NCBI GenBank assembly: GCA_028554755.1
Contig: JAPTOF010000005.1
Span: 10,740,501-10,804,500 of the forward strand
Direction of reading: 5' to 3'
Source: Cordia subcordata
Taxonomy: Eukaryota; Streptophyta; Magnoliopsida; Boraginales; Cordiaceae
DNA length: 64,000 nucleotides
Numbering within the stretch: the stretch's first letter is position 1; the number at the start of each line of letters is the position of its first letter. Below, piece after piece: positions 46,311-57,612 of the stretch. A model generated the notes under the pieces. The model was not told the origin of the DNA, did no database searches, and was given only the letters and a program-made list of their open reading frames with translations. The position numbers and the translations under genes are program-made.

Positions 46311-46479
46311 AATCGGTATCACTATTTGTCACTTTATTTAGAGAAAAGAAAGAACACATATAAAAAGAACAATATTTTGAGATACGGTAATACTAAATTT
46401 ATATTGGAGCAATCTAAAGAAGAGGACATTGAAATCAAATGGTACTAGAGGAAATCTGTTATCTATTGGATTGAGGTCT

Positions 46480-49400
46480 TCAATAGTAAGAAAGAGTATG
46501 AACTTTGATCTTCTTTAGTGTTGCAAGTGCATCTTTCATTGCCATCCTCTTTTTTGGAGATTCTGCACAACAGCTTAGAGCTAATTCCATGATGGATGAA
46601 ATACTTTTCAACTTCAGAGTGAAGTGTTCTTCCCCTGGCCTCAACAAATCCGCATCAATAACTTGAATCAGTTCATCTGGAAAAGAATTGCGTATCCATT
46701 GCTTCAGGCTTAGACTTCTAGCGAATATTTCATTGCTCGGCTTTTTTTTGGTGAATACCTCCATCAACATAATACCATAACTATAAACATCACAAGATCG
46801 AGCCACTAATCCTTCAGATCCATACTCTACAAAACAATTAATAATAATAATGTAATGCATTCGACTTCACAAACTGGTTAAAAATTCAAACCAAATAAAG
46901 ACAAAAATGAGAAGCCAATGCCATAATTGTTACCTGGTGCAATGTAACCCATGGTTGCCAAAGTTTTGGTATGTGCAAAAGAATCCCCCTCGTTTAGAAA
47001 CTTTGCTATACCAAAATCACTTACTCGGGCAGTCATATTTTCGTCTAGGAGGACATTACTCGGCTTTAGATCACAATGAACCACGGGTGGTGAACAACCG
47101 TAATGGAGATAATCGAGTGCACATGCAACATCTATCATTATGTTCAATCTCTCCATTACATCTAAGAAGTAATTTTCAGAATGTAACCACTTCTCAAGGC
47201 TTCCATTTGGCATGTATTCAAGTACCATGGCCATAAACTCATTGTTAGAGCAACTTGTGATAACTTTGGTAAGATTTCGATGCCTAAGATTCCGCAGCAT
47301 TTGACATTCAACATTAAAACTCTTGTATGCACCTTCGACTTGTAAATTGAAAACTTTTACCGCCAAAGGTGTTCCATCTTTGAGAACCCCTTTATAAACA
47401 GATCCAAAACTCCCCATACCGAGTAAGTTATTCTCATTGTATCCTTCAGTTGCTTGTAAGAGCTCATAATATGAAATTCTTCCTGGCATTGGTAGAGACA
47501 GTATCTCAGCTGTTGTCTTAACCTTTCTCCGCCTCGTGTATCTTACCAACAAAATTACCATAGCTACTCCAATTATTAGCAATGCAAATCCCAATAGAAC
47601 AAACATCATGCAGAGAACTTTTTTTCTTGTTGATTTTCGAGAAGAACTTGTCTTGCATGGTGGAACTAGAAACCGAGAGTTACCACACAATGCCTCATTT
47701 GAAATAAAAGAGGAGCTATTAAGCTTTGCAAAGGGGCCGCCACTAGGAATCTTTCCTTTCAATTTGTTGAAAGATACATTGAGGGAACTAAGATAGCGAA
47801 GTGCCTCTAATGACTTGGGGATTAAGCCAGAGAGATTGTTATGTGATAGATCTAGCACTTCCAAGTTTAACATGTTGCCTAATGTCTCGGGAAGGGATCC
47901 TTGAAATTTGTTATGGTCTAGGTGAAAATCTTTCAAGCTTTGTAGACCTCCAATGCTTGTTGGAATGTCTCCCGAAAGTAAGTTTCTCGATACATCCACA
48001 AGAGTTACAGTCTTTAAATTTGCAATTGCAGGAGGCAAATAACCATTCAGGGAATTTGCATAAAGTTTGAGCTCCAAGAGATCACTAAGATTCCACAGGC
48101 TTGTTGGTATAGTGGAATCCAACATATTCTCCGCTAAAGAAAGATACTGTAATGAAGTGACATTCCCTAGACATACAGGTATCTCACCAGTAATTTGATT
48201 TTGTTCTAGAAGCAAGGCAAACAAATTTGGTAAGTTACACGTATCATCTGGAATAGATCCTTCTATTTTATTTCCCATAAGATCCAATGCTTGAAGGTGT
48301 TGTAAACCATTGATACTAGTAGGAATAGATCCACCCAGATTGTTAGCGTAAAAACTCAGGGCTACCAAACTACTCAAGTTACCAATTTCATCCGGAATGT
48401 TCCCATTGATGTTGCAATCGTATGCATAAAATTCTTGGAGGGTTGTGGAGAAGTTACCAATGGAACGTGGCAAAAAGCCATTTAAAGAATTACTACCCAC
48501 TAAGAGCCTCTTTAAATGCCTACAGTTAGTTAAGGAAGTGATGAAGCTTAATTCCTTAGATGCAGGTTCACTTAAACTGTTGTAAGATACTCTAAACTTT
48601 TCAAGGAGTCGTAATTGACCAAGAGAGGTGGGAATTGAACCAGTGAACTTGTTGTCAGAAAGTAGTATGAGCTTGAGCTTTGAACAATTCGAGATAGAGT
48701 CAGGAATTACTCCACTGAAGTTATTGAAACTAAGAAAAAGTGACTCAAGATTTGGCAGAGTGCGGCCCATGCTTGATGGAAGATTACCCGAAAAGAAATT
48801 GTATTCTAGTGAAAGATGTTGCAGTCGTGAAATATTGAAAATCTCTGGGGGGATCGAACCTGTCAATTGCAAACCACGCATGAATGTGGAAAGCGCCGAA
48901 ACTCCAGCAATTTGAAATTAAGTAAAATTCTCTTTTGGAGACATAATGTAATATAGATGGAGTGGAAAGTTACCTGTCAATTTGTTTACTCCAATGTACA
49001 AAATCCTAAGCATGGTTAAATTGCCAATTTCATTTGACAGAGATCCAGTGAAGTTGTTGAATGACAATGATAAGATCTGAAGATGTGAACATTTGTATAG
49101 ACTTATCGGAATCTGGCCATGCAATTGGTTTTTTGACAGGTAAAGCTCTTCGAGTAGGGGAAGATGATGGCAGAGGTCTACTGGAAGATTACCAGTGAGG
49201 TTATTGGATGTCAAAGCAAGAACTTCTAGCGAGGAGATGTTGAAGATTGTGTCTGGTATTGGACCTGTCAGCTGGTTTTCTTGAATGTCTAAGAGAACAA
49301 GTTCACGATGATTCCCAATCTCTTGTGGTATGTGTCCTCCAAGGAAATTAGTGCTCAGTTCCAAACTCTGCAGGTTTGTGGAGTTAGCAATAGAACGTGG

Positions 49401-49922
49401 AATAGAACCTGTGAAGCTGTTATATGAGAGAAGCAAGTGTTGGAGCTTCGGGAAGGAGCCCAACCATGACGGAAGTTGTCCGCCGAAGGTGTTGGAAGTG
49501 ACGTTGATGGATTTTAATCTGCGGAGACGAACCAACTCTTCTGGCAGCTCACCATGGAGATTGTTATAACTCACATCAAGAGAAGCTAGAAATGAGAGGT
49601 TTCCGAATCCAGGAGGAATGGTTCCTGTCAGATTCATGGTGGAGATATTCAAGGCCGTGACCCTTGGGTGCCGACGACCGCAAGTGACGCCAGTCCATTC
49701 ACACGCAGAGACATTGGTAGACCAATTGTCCAAGAAATGGTGAGGATCAACTACACTGGCCTTCAATTCAAGGAGTGCAGATTGATCTCTAGTGATCATG
49801 TTACTAGTAGTAGTACTATGCAAAGCTGAACAAACAAAGAAATAATGCAGCAGCACCAGCAGAAAGATTATTGATGCTGCTGGAAGGACAAATGTAACAT
49901 CAGGTGGTGGTTTGGCTGCCAT
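46480..49922 (-). CDS. LRR receptor-like kinase, subfamily XII type (non-RD), three exons
   Basis: Exons 49922-48974, 48859-46934 and 46826-46480 join in phase to 1073 codons plus TGA. The protein has a signal peptide (hydrophobic 15-32), an LRR N-cap with C74/C81 and W67, and about 25 plant-type LRRs from residue 88 (repeats of about 24 aa with LxGxIP). A transmembrane helix lies near 731-757. The kinase domain has the glycine loop G797-M-G-S-F-G802, Lys818, Glu834 and H911-C912-D913 (Cys before the catalytic Asp, hence non-RD), then D931-F-G and A-P-E-Y-G across intron 2. Known members of this class sense microbial patterns at the plasma membrane (FLS2, EFR, Xa21); the ligand here cannot be told. 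The ATG is chosen for the signal peptide and the upstream TATA box. Similar genes are often labelled At3g47570-like. It is surrounded by its own broken copies. Confidence 0.88.
46827..46933 (-). other. Intron 2 of the receptor kinase, 107 nt
   Basis: Donor CACCAG-GTAACA and acceptor TTTTGTAG restore A-P-E-Y-G-S-E-G in the activation segment. An intron in the kinase domain is usual for this subfamily. Phase 1. Confidence 0.9.
48860..48973 (-). other. Intron 1 of the receptor kinase, 114 nt
   Basis: Donor ACAG-GTAACT (48973) and acceptor TTGACAG (48860). Unspliced, the frame stops at 48918. Spliced here, the tenth LRR becomes a regular 24-residue repeat (NKLTG then SIPPEIFNIS). The other visible acceptor at 48902 would give a 14-residue repeat and is less likely. 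The 11 bp AATTGACAGGT occurs at both junctions. The first 60 nt resemble the sequence after exon 1 in the pseudogene copies. Confidence 0.75.
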
Positions 49923-49989
49923 AGGTGTGTGTATAATTTAAGTTGGAAAAGCAGTCTGCACTTGGGAGTGGAGGAGACTAAAACGCTGA

Positions 49990-49999
49990 ATATATATAC
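49990..49999 (-). promoter_or_regulatory. TATA box of the receptor kinase
   Basis: GTATATATATTC on the minus strand, about 70 bp before the ATG. A 5' leader of about 40 nt would follow. In the stub copy at 50441-50545 the matching place has no TATA string. Confidence 0.6.
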
Positions 50000-50440
50000 T
50001 GACCTCCGGTGGACGAGGTCCACCTTCCAACACCACAAGATTGAAATACGCGTCATGGGACCAACGATGAAAATTACATGCATAATAACTCGCAAATTTC
50101 CAAAAGCATATTTGTCCTGATTTTGACCTTAAGAGTGCTCACTGCTCAGCTGACGTCTGAGACCTTCTAAACCCAATCCCAAGCAACACACGATGACTAA
50201 CTGATCAAAATTTGGAGCTACAAAAGGAAAATATATATATATTACATTATTTTTATTATTTATTTATTGTTTTCGTATATGTTTGAAATTAAACATTTTG
50301 TTTTTGACACCTTTTTATCAAAAAAAACATCAAATATTCAAATCAAACATATGATATCCCACTTAATATTTGATTCTTCTGTATATCGGGGCAACTGCAA
50401 GACTTTGTGTGTACAAACAAGTTGGAAAAAATATTACTTT
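50000..50440 (-). promoter_or_regulatory. Upstream module 1 of the receptor kinase
   Basis: Contains CATGGGACCAACGATGAAAA, CATGCATAATAACTCGCAAA and CAGACC-TCTAAACCCAATC, which recur at 2536-2790 and 50636-50700. The segment 50221-50400 recurs at 50741-50935. These blocks are the likely promoter-proximal region. No known element beyond the TATA box is certain. Confidence 0.5.
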
Positions 50441-50545
50441 TTTTTTTTTATATATTTTGCAACATTAGGTGGTTTGGCCGCCATAGGGGTCTTTGCTGTG
50501 TGAACGAACAACTTGGAAAAGCAGTGTGCACTCTGAGTGGATCGG
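50441..50545 (-). pseudogene. Kinase start-codon stub: promoter and first codons without a gene body
   Basis: On the minus strand an ATG at 50483 opens M-A-A-K-P-P-N-V, against M-A-A-K-P-P-P-D-V in the intact gene. The leader around it (GTTGGAAAAGCAGTGTGCAC and GGAGGAGACTAA on the plus strand) also matches 49935-49985. After nine codons the sequence turns to A/T and the frame stops. This is the 5' tip of a lost tandem copy of the kinase. Confidence 0.8.
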
Positions 50546-52680
50546 AGGAGACTAACGCTAAAAATGTAGAAAGTTCTAGTTGATGACGGGGCCTACCAGT
50601 TGGACTACCAGTCCACGCCTTCAATTTTCCAGCACGGCTAGATTGAAATACAAGTCATGGGACCACCGATGGAAATCGTTTCAGACCTTCTAAAACCAAT
50701 CACAAACAACACATGACAACCACCTGATAAAAAAAATTTGGAGCTACAAAGGAAAAAAATTTTATATATTACATTATTCTTGTTATTTATTTATTGTTTT
50801 TGTATATTTTTGAAATTAAACGTTTTGTTTTTGACACCTTTTATATAAAAGAACATCATACATTCAAATCAAACATATAATATCCCACCTAATGTTTGAT
50901 TGATTTGCATCTCGGGGCAAGTGCAAGTCTTTTGTGCGCATTCTGTTTCTATCAGAACTGTACTTGGACTACAATTAAAATTGTGTGTATGGTCATGAAA
51001 ACTTGCAAATTTCCAATGAGATATTTGTTTTCAATTATTATTACCTTGGAAACAATTATCTCTAACTAGAGAATGATGTCTGTCATCAATTCTGACCCTA
51101 AAATTGCTTATTTGGTAATACGTAACATATTAAAGAATTTTAAGTCTCCAAAACCTTCTAAACCTAATAACAAACAACAAATAACGAACTTACAACATTT
51201 GTGTTACAAATTACCTTTTTATTAAGAAAGGTCAAAAGCCAATTACATTTAGAAAAAATTGATCTTTAGACTTTTGAGATATACAACTACACTACTAGAT
51301 ATTTGTATGTGTTCAATTTATTGCTTTTTATATGTTTGAAATGATTGTTTTTATATATATCTTTCTTATAAAAGAACACCAAATCAAATAAACATCAATA
51401 TCCCCCTTAGTATTTGACTAGCTTGCATCTCAAGGTCCAACTGCAAGTCTTTAGTGCAGATATTCATTCTCTCCACGATCAGATTGGAATACTTGTCCTT
51501 GAACTATAGTGAAAATTATAATGAAATATTTGTCATAGATTAAGTGGGCGTTCAGATTGGCTTATAAAAAATATTAAATTTTATTTTATTATTATTGTAT
51601 ATTTATTTTTATATTATTTAAAAGAGATCAAAAATTAATTACAATTGGTGAAAAATTGATCTCCTCACCTTTGAGATATGTCAATAGACTACTAAGCGTT
51701 TGGTATCTATTTATTGCTCTATATATGTTTTAAATGTTTGCTTTTATACCTCTCTTATAAATAACATCAAATCAAACATTAGTATCCCACTTAATATTTG
51801 ACTGACTTGCATCTCGGGGACGAGTTTCAAGTCTTTAGTGCGGATATTCATCTCTCACCATGATTAGATTGGAACATTCGTCATTGGAATATAGTGGGAA
51901 TTACAATGAAATATTTGTCATGAGCTAAAGTTGAAGTTGTGCACATAGCTATGAGATGTTGCAAATTTTCAAATAGATATGATTGTCTCTATTTCCTCTT
52001 AATATTTTCTCAATAGAGGAGGATATTTCTATCATGCTTTGAATTCTAACCTTAAACACAGGGCATGCACATGCCATAGATATAGAAGGTTAGACAATAT
52101 AGTGTCCATCGCCTTCTAGAATCCAGAGGGTGATTTCTATGCTATTCTACCTGTATTAGCATACTCAGAATTTTAAATGAGAGATAACAAAGTTAAGAAG
52201 TATGTACAGTAAATCATGATTCAGTTTAAAATTGTCAATTCAAAACAAAATTTAATATGAATAGAACACGTAAAACACTAAATTATATATTTACATTAGT
52301 TTACATAAATTGTACTTGACGTGCTTTCAACTTTAGTGATTAGAGTTCGACCAAAAAGAACATAACTCTACTTAAAAAGGGAAAGACGTTTGGTTTATTG
52401 GATTTGATTTCACGATCTATAAACATTTAAGATTTTTAAATGATCAAGTCTAATGATCTAACTTAGAATATCTATTATTTTTAGGGGTGGCCAAAGTATA
52501 TATATTTAAATTTTTACCTTACAAAAATAATGAAAGTTAAAAACTAAGGGATGTCTCCACTGCGCTACCTTAAGGCCGCCACTAGCCCTATGCAAGCTAT
52601 CAACAATGCTCTTTACATGGACGCAATGGACAAACGAGGACGACGCTCAAGACGTAAAAAACCAAGAAAATAATCCCAAA
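50546..52680 (-). repeat. Further upstream modules of the lost kinase copy
   Basis: Repeats of the flank: CATGGGACCACCGATGG (50656), CAGACCTTCTAAA-CCAATCACA (50680), the ATCAAA-CAAACAT-ATATCCCAC block (50860, 51370, 51770), TTGCATCTC-GG (50907, 51425, 51805) and a CTATGCAAGCTATCAACAATGC module (52590). At least three staggered copies of one module are present. The same modules form the left part of block A. Confidence 0.6.
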
Positions 52681-53030
52681 GCGAAAAATGAAACATGCAG
52701 ATGTAAGATGGTAATATATAATGAATAATAGAAATAAAATGCAAATATAAGCAGACACATGCAAGCACAAAACTATGGGGATTGCGTTGAGTCCATGCTG
52801 TTTGACAGGTTTACTTCTAAAATCTCTCCATAGATTATATCCTTATATATGACCCTTCCAATTTTTATCTATATAGTAAAATTTTCATTATACACACACA
52901 TTTTAATCCCATCTATTTTTGACAATTTTGAGCATGAGGACTAACAATTAATGCCAAAAAGTAAAAGATAAAGGGACAGTCATTTTCAAGATAACAAGAC
53001 CTAAATACAAAAATAGGTAAAGATAAGGGA

Positions 53031-53297
53031 TCATATATGAAACTTGATCAGTGCAGATGAACCAACTCTTGTGCAGAGTAAAAGATTTCGAGCAAGATGC
53101 ATATCCACATGAATTTTTGTTTTCCGCAAATCTTCATATGATTTTGCAGCTTCAAGTGCTTCAAAAACTTCATGGAATTCTTTGCTTGAGGTTGACCTTG
53201 CATCTCTATTCTCAAGATAAGAGAATGAAGAGGCTAAATTAGCCTCTTCCTCAGATGAACAACGTGAAGTTTTTGCAACAGAAATTGTGTAACGCAC
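53031..53297 (-). pseudogene. Unidentified coding-like fragment beside an LRR scrap
   Basis: An 88-codon minus frame reads E-E-E-A-N-L-A-S-S-F-S-Y-L near the start, then S-K-E-F-H-E-V-F-E-A-L-E-A-A and Y-E-D-L-R-K-T-K-I. The composition looks coding but I do not know the family. At 53041-53078 the sequence GATCAGTGCAGATGAACCAACTCTT matches the kinase fragments (46175-46205, 43835-43860), so the frame's end is kinase debris. The ATG lies at a retroelement edge (53288), so this is probably an internal exon scrap. Confidence 0.35.
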
Positions 53298-53400
53298 CCC
53301 TATTTCGGTTCTTTATGAGATTTGTGTGCACTTTAGGCTCAATATGGTAATAGGCCCGTAATTGGACCTGACTCGTTGCATGTAGTATCAGAGTAAGTTC
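53288..53400 (+). mobile_element. TRIM-like short LTR with primer site
   Basis: TGTAACGC to GTTGCA (53288-53380, 93 bp), then TAGTATCAGAG at 53383, close to the initiator-Met primer site. No internal coding region. Confidence 0.4.
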
Positions 53401-53470
53401 TGGACAGTTTCCACGATGTCTGGGGTCTTGGACCATGGTTTGCTCTATTTTTATTGGGTCATGACAAAGA

Positions 53471-53665
53471 TGTTATGTCTCTAAAAAGGGAAGTCTATAA
53501 TATTCCATCCCACATCAATTCTTTGTGACATTTTTGTATACTTTATAATGACTTGGGTTTACTACTATTGTCATTTGGGCTTAATCATTTTGGACCAGTT
53601 AATTAGACTTAATGTGATGGTCGGCCAATAGTTGAGCTTATGTTGTTACAAATAGTATCTTTAGG
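53471..53665 (+). mobile_element. Second TRIM-like short LTR
   Basis: TGTTATGTC to TTGTTACA (53471-53650, 180 bp) contains ATCCCACATC and a TTCTTTGTGA-ATTT-T-TACTTTA block resembling 53310-53340. It is followed by a degraded TAGTATCTTTAG. It is related to the first and probably belongs to the same small retroelement family. Confidence 0.4.
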
Positions 53666-53699
53666 TTAATGATCTCTAGAGACCACAGAAAATATGTAA

Positions 53700-54262
53700 T
53701 TGAGTTTGAGGTGCATTAAAAAAAATTGTTACCATGATTAGAAATCTAAAACGACACCAACTTTGAGGAATATGTCTAAGTAATGTGAATTAACTGGATA
53801 ATCAAAATTCTATGTAATATAGGGATGTCAAGACTAAATTAATCCATTAACTAGATAATAAAAAATAATAATGATGTGTAGCTTAATTGATGTGTAAGCG
53901 AAGCACCTCATCCAAAACAATTGGGGGTAGCTTGTTTGCATGTGTAAGCAAAGCATCTCATCATATCGAAAAAGTGTACACATTTGAATCAGAAAATAGA
54001 CATCACAAACCTAATAACAGAATTAAGAATTAACTCAGACTATGATTACAAGTTAAAAACCTATCAATATCATAGTACATATAAAGAAATGCATTAAAAA
54101 TGCACAAAGATGCTAAGGCTATGGTTGAACAAACGTATTTTCCAATATCTATTTAAACCCTAAATCTATAGAATCACCTTAAAACCACAAAACTATACCA
54201 AAATATCTACCAAATCATCAATCGCAAACCAAAACTTAAAAGTGTATACATATATACATATA
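53700..54262. other. AT-rich intergenic DNA
   Basis: A short direct repeat (GTGTAAGCGAAGCACCTCAT at 53890, GTGTAAGCAAAGCATCTCAT at 53941) and nothing else I can name. Confidence 0.4.
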
Positions 54263-54835
54263 AGTAATGCTATATGTTACCCAAATTTTGTCACCCCATT
54301 GTCCCATCTTAGTTGGCAAGCTTATTTGACGTGCCAACTAGATAAGATTCCCTCCCCTCTTTTCTTATTTTTTCTCTCTTCTTTATTTCCTTTTTTGACT
54401 CTTCTTTATTCCTTTTTTCTTTCCCTTAATTAAGTTTTTCCTTTTCTTTTCTTTCTCTGTTTGTTTATCTCTACCAAACACCTCCTTTCTCCTGGTCAAA
54501 AATCGAGTCTTTAATTTCAATGGAACATCTAACATTAACTTCAAGAAACATGTCTCGGTGAATTTGTACCATCTATGCTTTTACAAATTTCCTTATTAGT
54601 TAATGCAATATTTGCTCCACGTGAACTTAATAATAGTTGAGCTTTTGGAGTCTTGATCAACAATTTGGAAAAATTCCAACATCAATTTGTTTGTGATTAA
54701 ACAATAATGAAACATCACTATTTTAATAATATATAATTTTGACTTACCGAATTGAATTTCTAGCTTTCAATCAAAGTAGGGATGTTATCCATTCTTCACG
54801 AGCACACTTTTAAAACTTTAAGCAGCATAAGATAC

Positions 54836-54950
54836 ATACATACATATATATATGAGATAGATACATACATATATATATATGTATGTATATATTGTATGTA
54901 TACATACACACATACATACATGTGTGTGTGTGCGCGCACGCGCGCCCACC
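54836..54950. repeat. Alternating purine-pyrimidine tract
   Basis: (CATA)n, (TA)n, TGTGTGTGTGTG and CGCGCACGCGCGCC in succession, so it is Z-DNA prone. It gives spurious open frames on both strands. Confidence 0.85.
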
Positions 54951-54999
54951 AACTAAATATGACAGAGCACTGCATTAAGAGACATACAGGACTAAGAGA

Positions 55000-57215
55000 A
55001 GTGAGGAGTCGTCTCAAGAAAACAGACGTATGGCAAAGAGAGAGAGAGAGGGAAAAGAGAAAGGAAACTTAATTAGGGATGTGAGCCCCCAAATCCAATC
55101 ATCTGAACTCGGGGCCTTGATCGTCGCGAGCTTAAAAAGATTGTTCCTCCTAAGCCCACAAAGCTCTTAAACGCAGTACAAAAAGCTAAACATCTCACAA
55201 AACTCCATAGAGCACTATAAGCCATCTGTCCCAATTATTTACAAGTTCAAGTTAACTGCATATAATTCGAAGTTATAAAGAAATCAAAGCTAATTAAATT
55301 ACATCAATATCGCCATTAAGGTTCTCTCTTCAATTTCCAACTATCACCCTTGCAAAAACATATAAATAATATAATGAACGAAACAAAACTTAGTAAGTCA
55401 ACACCCAGGATGAGACCTACGAGTGGTCTTAAACAAAGACACCAAATCGGAATCAATAACAGATACTAGAAAATAGCAGAATCTAGATAGATAGAAGTCA
55501 CTTTCAGAGAAATTGATAAATAAAGCCAAGGCAGAACCAAAGTGTACCTTAGAGCTGTGATATCAATACTAAATTCATCCTACACACCATAATAGATAAG
55601 CATTTATTCGCCTTTCCCTCTCATGGTGAACCTCCCACCGACGAGGGCATGGAAATCACACCTCTATCCAGTGAACTATCTCCCACTTACGGGCATATAA
55701 CACATCAAATATATATATAGGTAGTCTCACCCGCCAGCTGGGTGTCACAGCTCGAAGGAAACACACTCAACCACATAAAACACACTAAATAATTCGAGAA
55801 TCATGGAATCCCAACAAATACGAGTAACACATCAGATATAGGCTCAAAATTCGAATTACACACTGACAATCTAGAACGAGATAATGAAAAATACTCAGAA
55901 GACCCAAGTCAAGCAGAAAGGGAACGAAACACCAGGGTGCAGATAGATAGCCCAACTTACCTCATCCCAGCCCTTAGTCAAACGTCTCCTCGCCTAATAA
56001 TTATGACAATTTCTAGTTAACACAACATTATAAACATCACAGAAAATGTCACACTTATATGACGACAAGTCAATGTAAAAGAATTCCAAGAGAATAATAG
56101 TTGTAATTCACCAAATGCTTGCTAAAACAGAGCTGTAAAGTAAATAAAATGGAAGTATCATATTATTCATCTGGTACACCTAAAGCAAGTGGTGTTCAGC
56201 AATCTAACTGATTCATAATTTCATAATACTCCACAATATTTACGAATTTAACTCAGACTAAGACATAAACCATGAAAGAAATAATAAATGATAATAAATT
56301 AGCTCAATTCATTCATCTCATACTAATATATTTGATCATGTGAAATCAATCTCCAAAAACATATTACTTTTCTTTTTGCCATCCCCTTTCCTCTTTTATA
56401 CTTTTTATTGTCTTTCATTATTGTCAATTAACACTTAAACGGAACAAATCACAAGTAAAGCCTTCGTAATCTCCACAATAAACTGGAATCCTGTAACCAA
56501 CTCTATGCCTGACTCAAAATTAGCTACTATACACCCTTTTGCACCATTTCACACTCCCACGTAAAACACCCACATCTACACATTTTACACATCACATCAA
56601 GCTTCACACAGTTCTAACGATTTATCCAGCATTTAACAGGTTATAATACGCAAATTAGATCAATTAAGTAAGTGGGTTTTAGTTTGAGTACTAATATATG
56701 GACACAAACTCACAAGCTTATGCAGGAACACGATTAATTATACAAACTATTTGCAAATTCTATCAGTTAACTTGAATGACAAAGATAAAGGAATTTCCTT
56801 TCCCCAATATCAGTTCTACCTGCACCTATTAGCGCAAGTATATGTCTATTAAGGGAGGTTACATACAAACATGCAGTTTATAAGACTAACTCATAAGTAA
56901 GTTTGCATATATATATATATATATATATATATACGTCAAAGGCCTCCCATTTCAACAACTAAAGTAGTAGCCACTAGAGTTCTTAAACTTAACCCAATTT
57001 CTACCTCCACACACACACACGCAGAACACACACGGCTGTACCCCAAGGCAGAAAGTATTAAGCATTTTTTAGGCTCATATAGCTCGATTATTCATCCTAG
57101 ATTAGCAAGTCGGTTTAAGCTTTAAACATATAACAATATATGTGTATATATACATACACATGAGCATGTAGAGAAGACATATTAAGATGCTTAAACACAA
57201 AAGGAGATAATACTT
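55000..57215 (-). other. Interior of the 3.5 kb element, likely captured noncoding host sequence
   Basis: More balanced composition than the flanks (for example 55080-55160 and 55620-55760). On the minus strand CTGGGATGAG-GTAAGTTG (near 55960) is a near-perfect donor. I find no long open frame or known domain. (TA)n occurs at 56908-56933. Confidence 0.4.
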
Positions 57216-57490
57216 ACTTGATTAACCAAAGGTGAGGCCACTAATCCCTTCAATTTTCGGTTCCCATCATCTTATTCTTTCTTTTCTTTTCTTTTCTTTT
57301 TTTTTCCTTTTCCTCCATTCTTTTTCTTCATTCTTCTCTGCTTACCCGTGTGTGTGTGTGTCTTGTGTTTCTTTTGCGGGGTTTGGGTCTGGTGGGAAAG
57401 GGAAAGGAAAAGGTGAAGGAAAAGTGGGGTTGGTGGGATATTTTGATATATTTCTTTCCTTTTTGCATTTATACCCCCACATATTCATTT
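57215..57490 (-). promoter_or_regulatory. Candidate captured promoter and 5' exon
   Basis: On the minus strand GGGGTATAAATGC (near 57470) is followed by a leader ending GGTTAATCAA with donor GTAAGTATT (about 57213). This is what the 5' end of a plant gene with an untranslated or short first exon looks like. The plus-strand frame here is low-complexity and not a gene. Confidence 0.35.
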
Positions 57491-57568
57491 AGCTCATGAA
57501 TAAAACCCCAACAAATTAAAATAACACTTGGCTGCACAAAATATTTCTTTACTAACATAAGCACACAC

Positions 57569-57570
<2 letters not shown>

Positions 57571-57612
<42 letters not shown>
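57571..57612. repeat. (ATT)n microsatellite
   Basis: About 14 units, just inside the right arm of the 3.5 kb element. Confidence 0.95.

Noticed and set aside
46907..48915. Plus-strand frames of 80-110 codons across the kinase
   Set aside because: Shadows of the minus-strand LRR and kinase exons.
48902..48973. Alternative 72 nt intron 1
   Set aside because: Would leave a 14-residue LRR. The 114 nt alternative restores a regular 24-residue repeat.
54782..55072. 96-codon frame over the CATA/TG/CG tract
   Set aside because: Produced by microsatellite sequence; the opposite strand is open for the same reason.
57232..57492. 86-codon frame rich in F, S and G
   Set aside because: CT-rich and GGA-rich low-complexity translation. 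The region makes better sense as a minus-strand promoter and leader.
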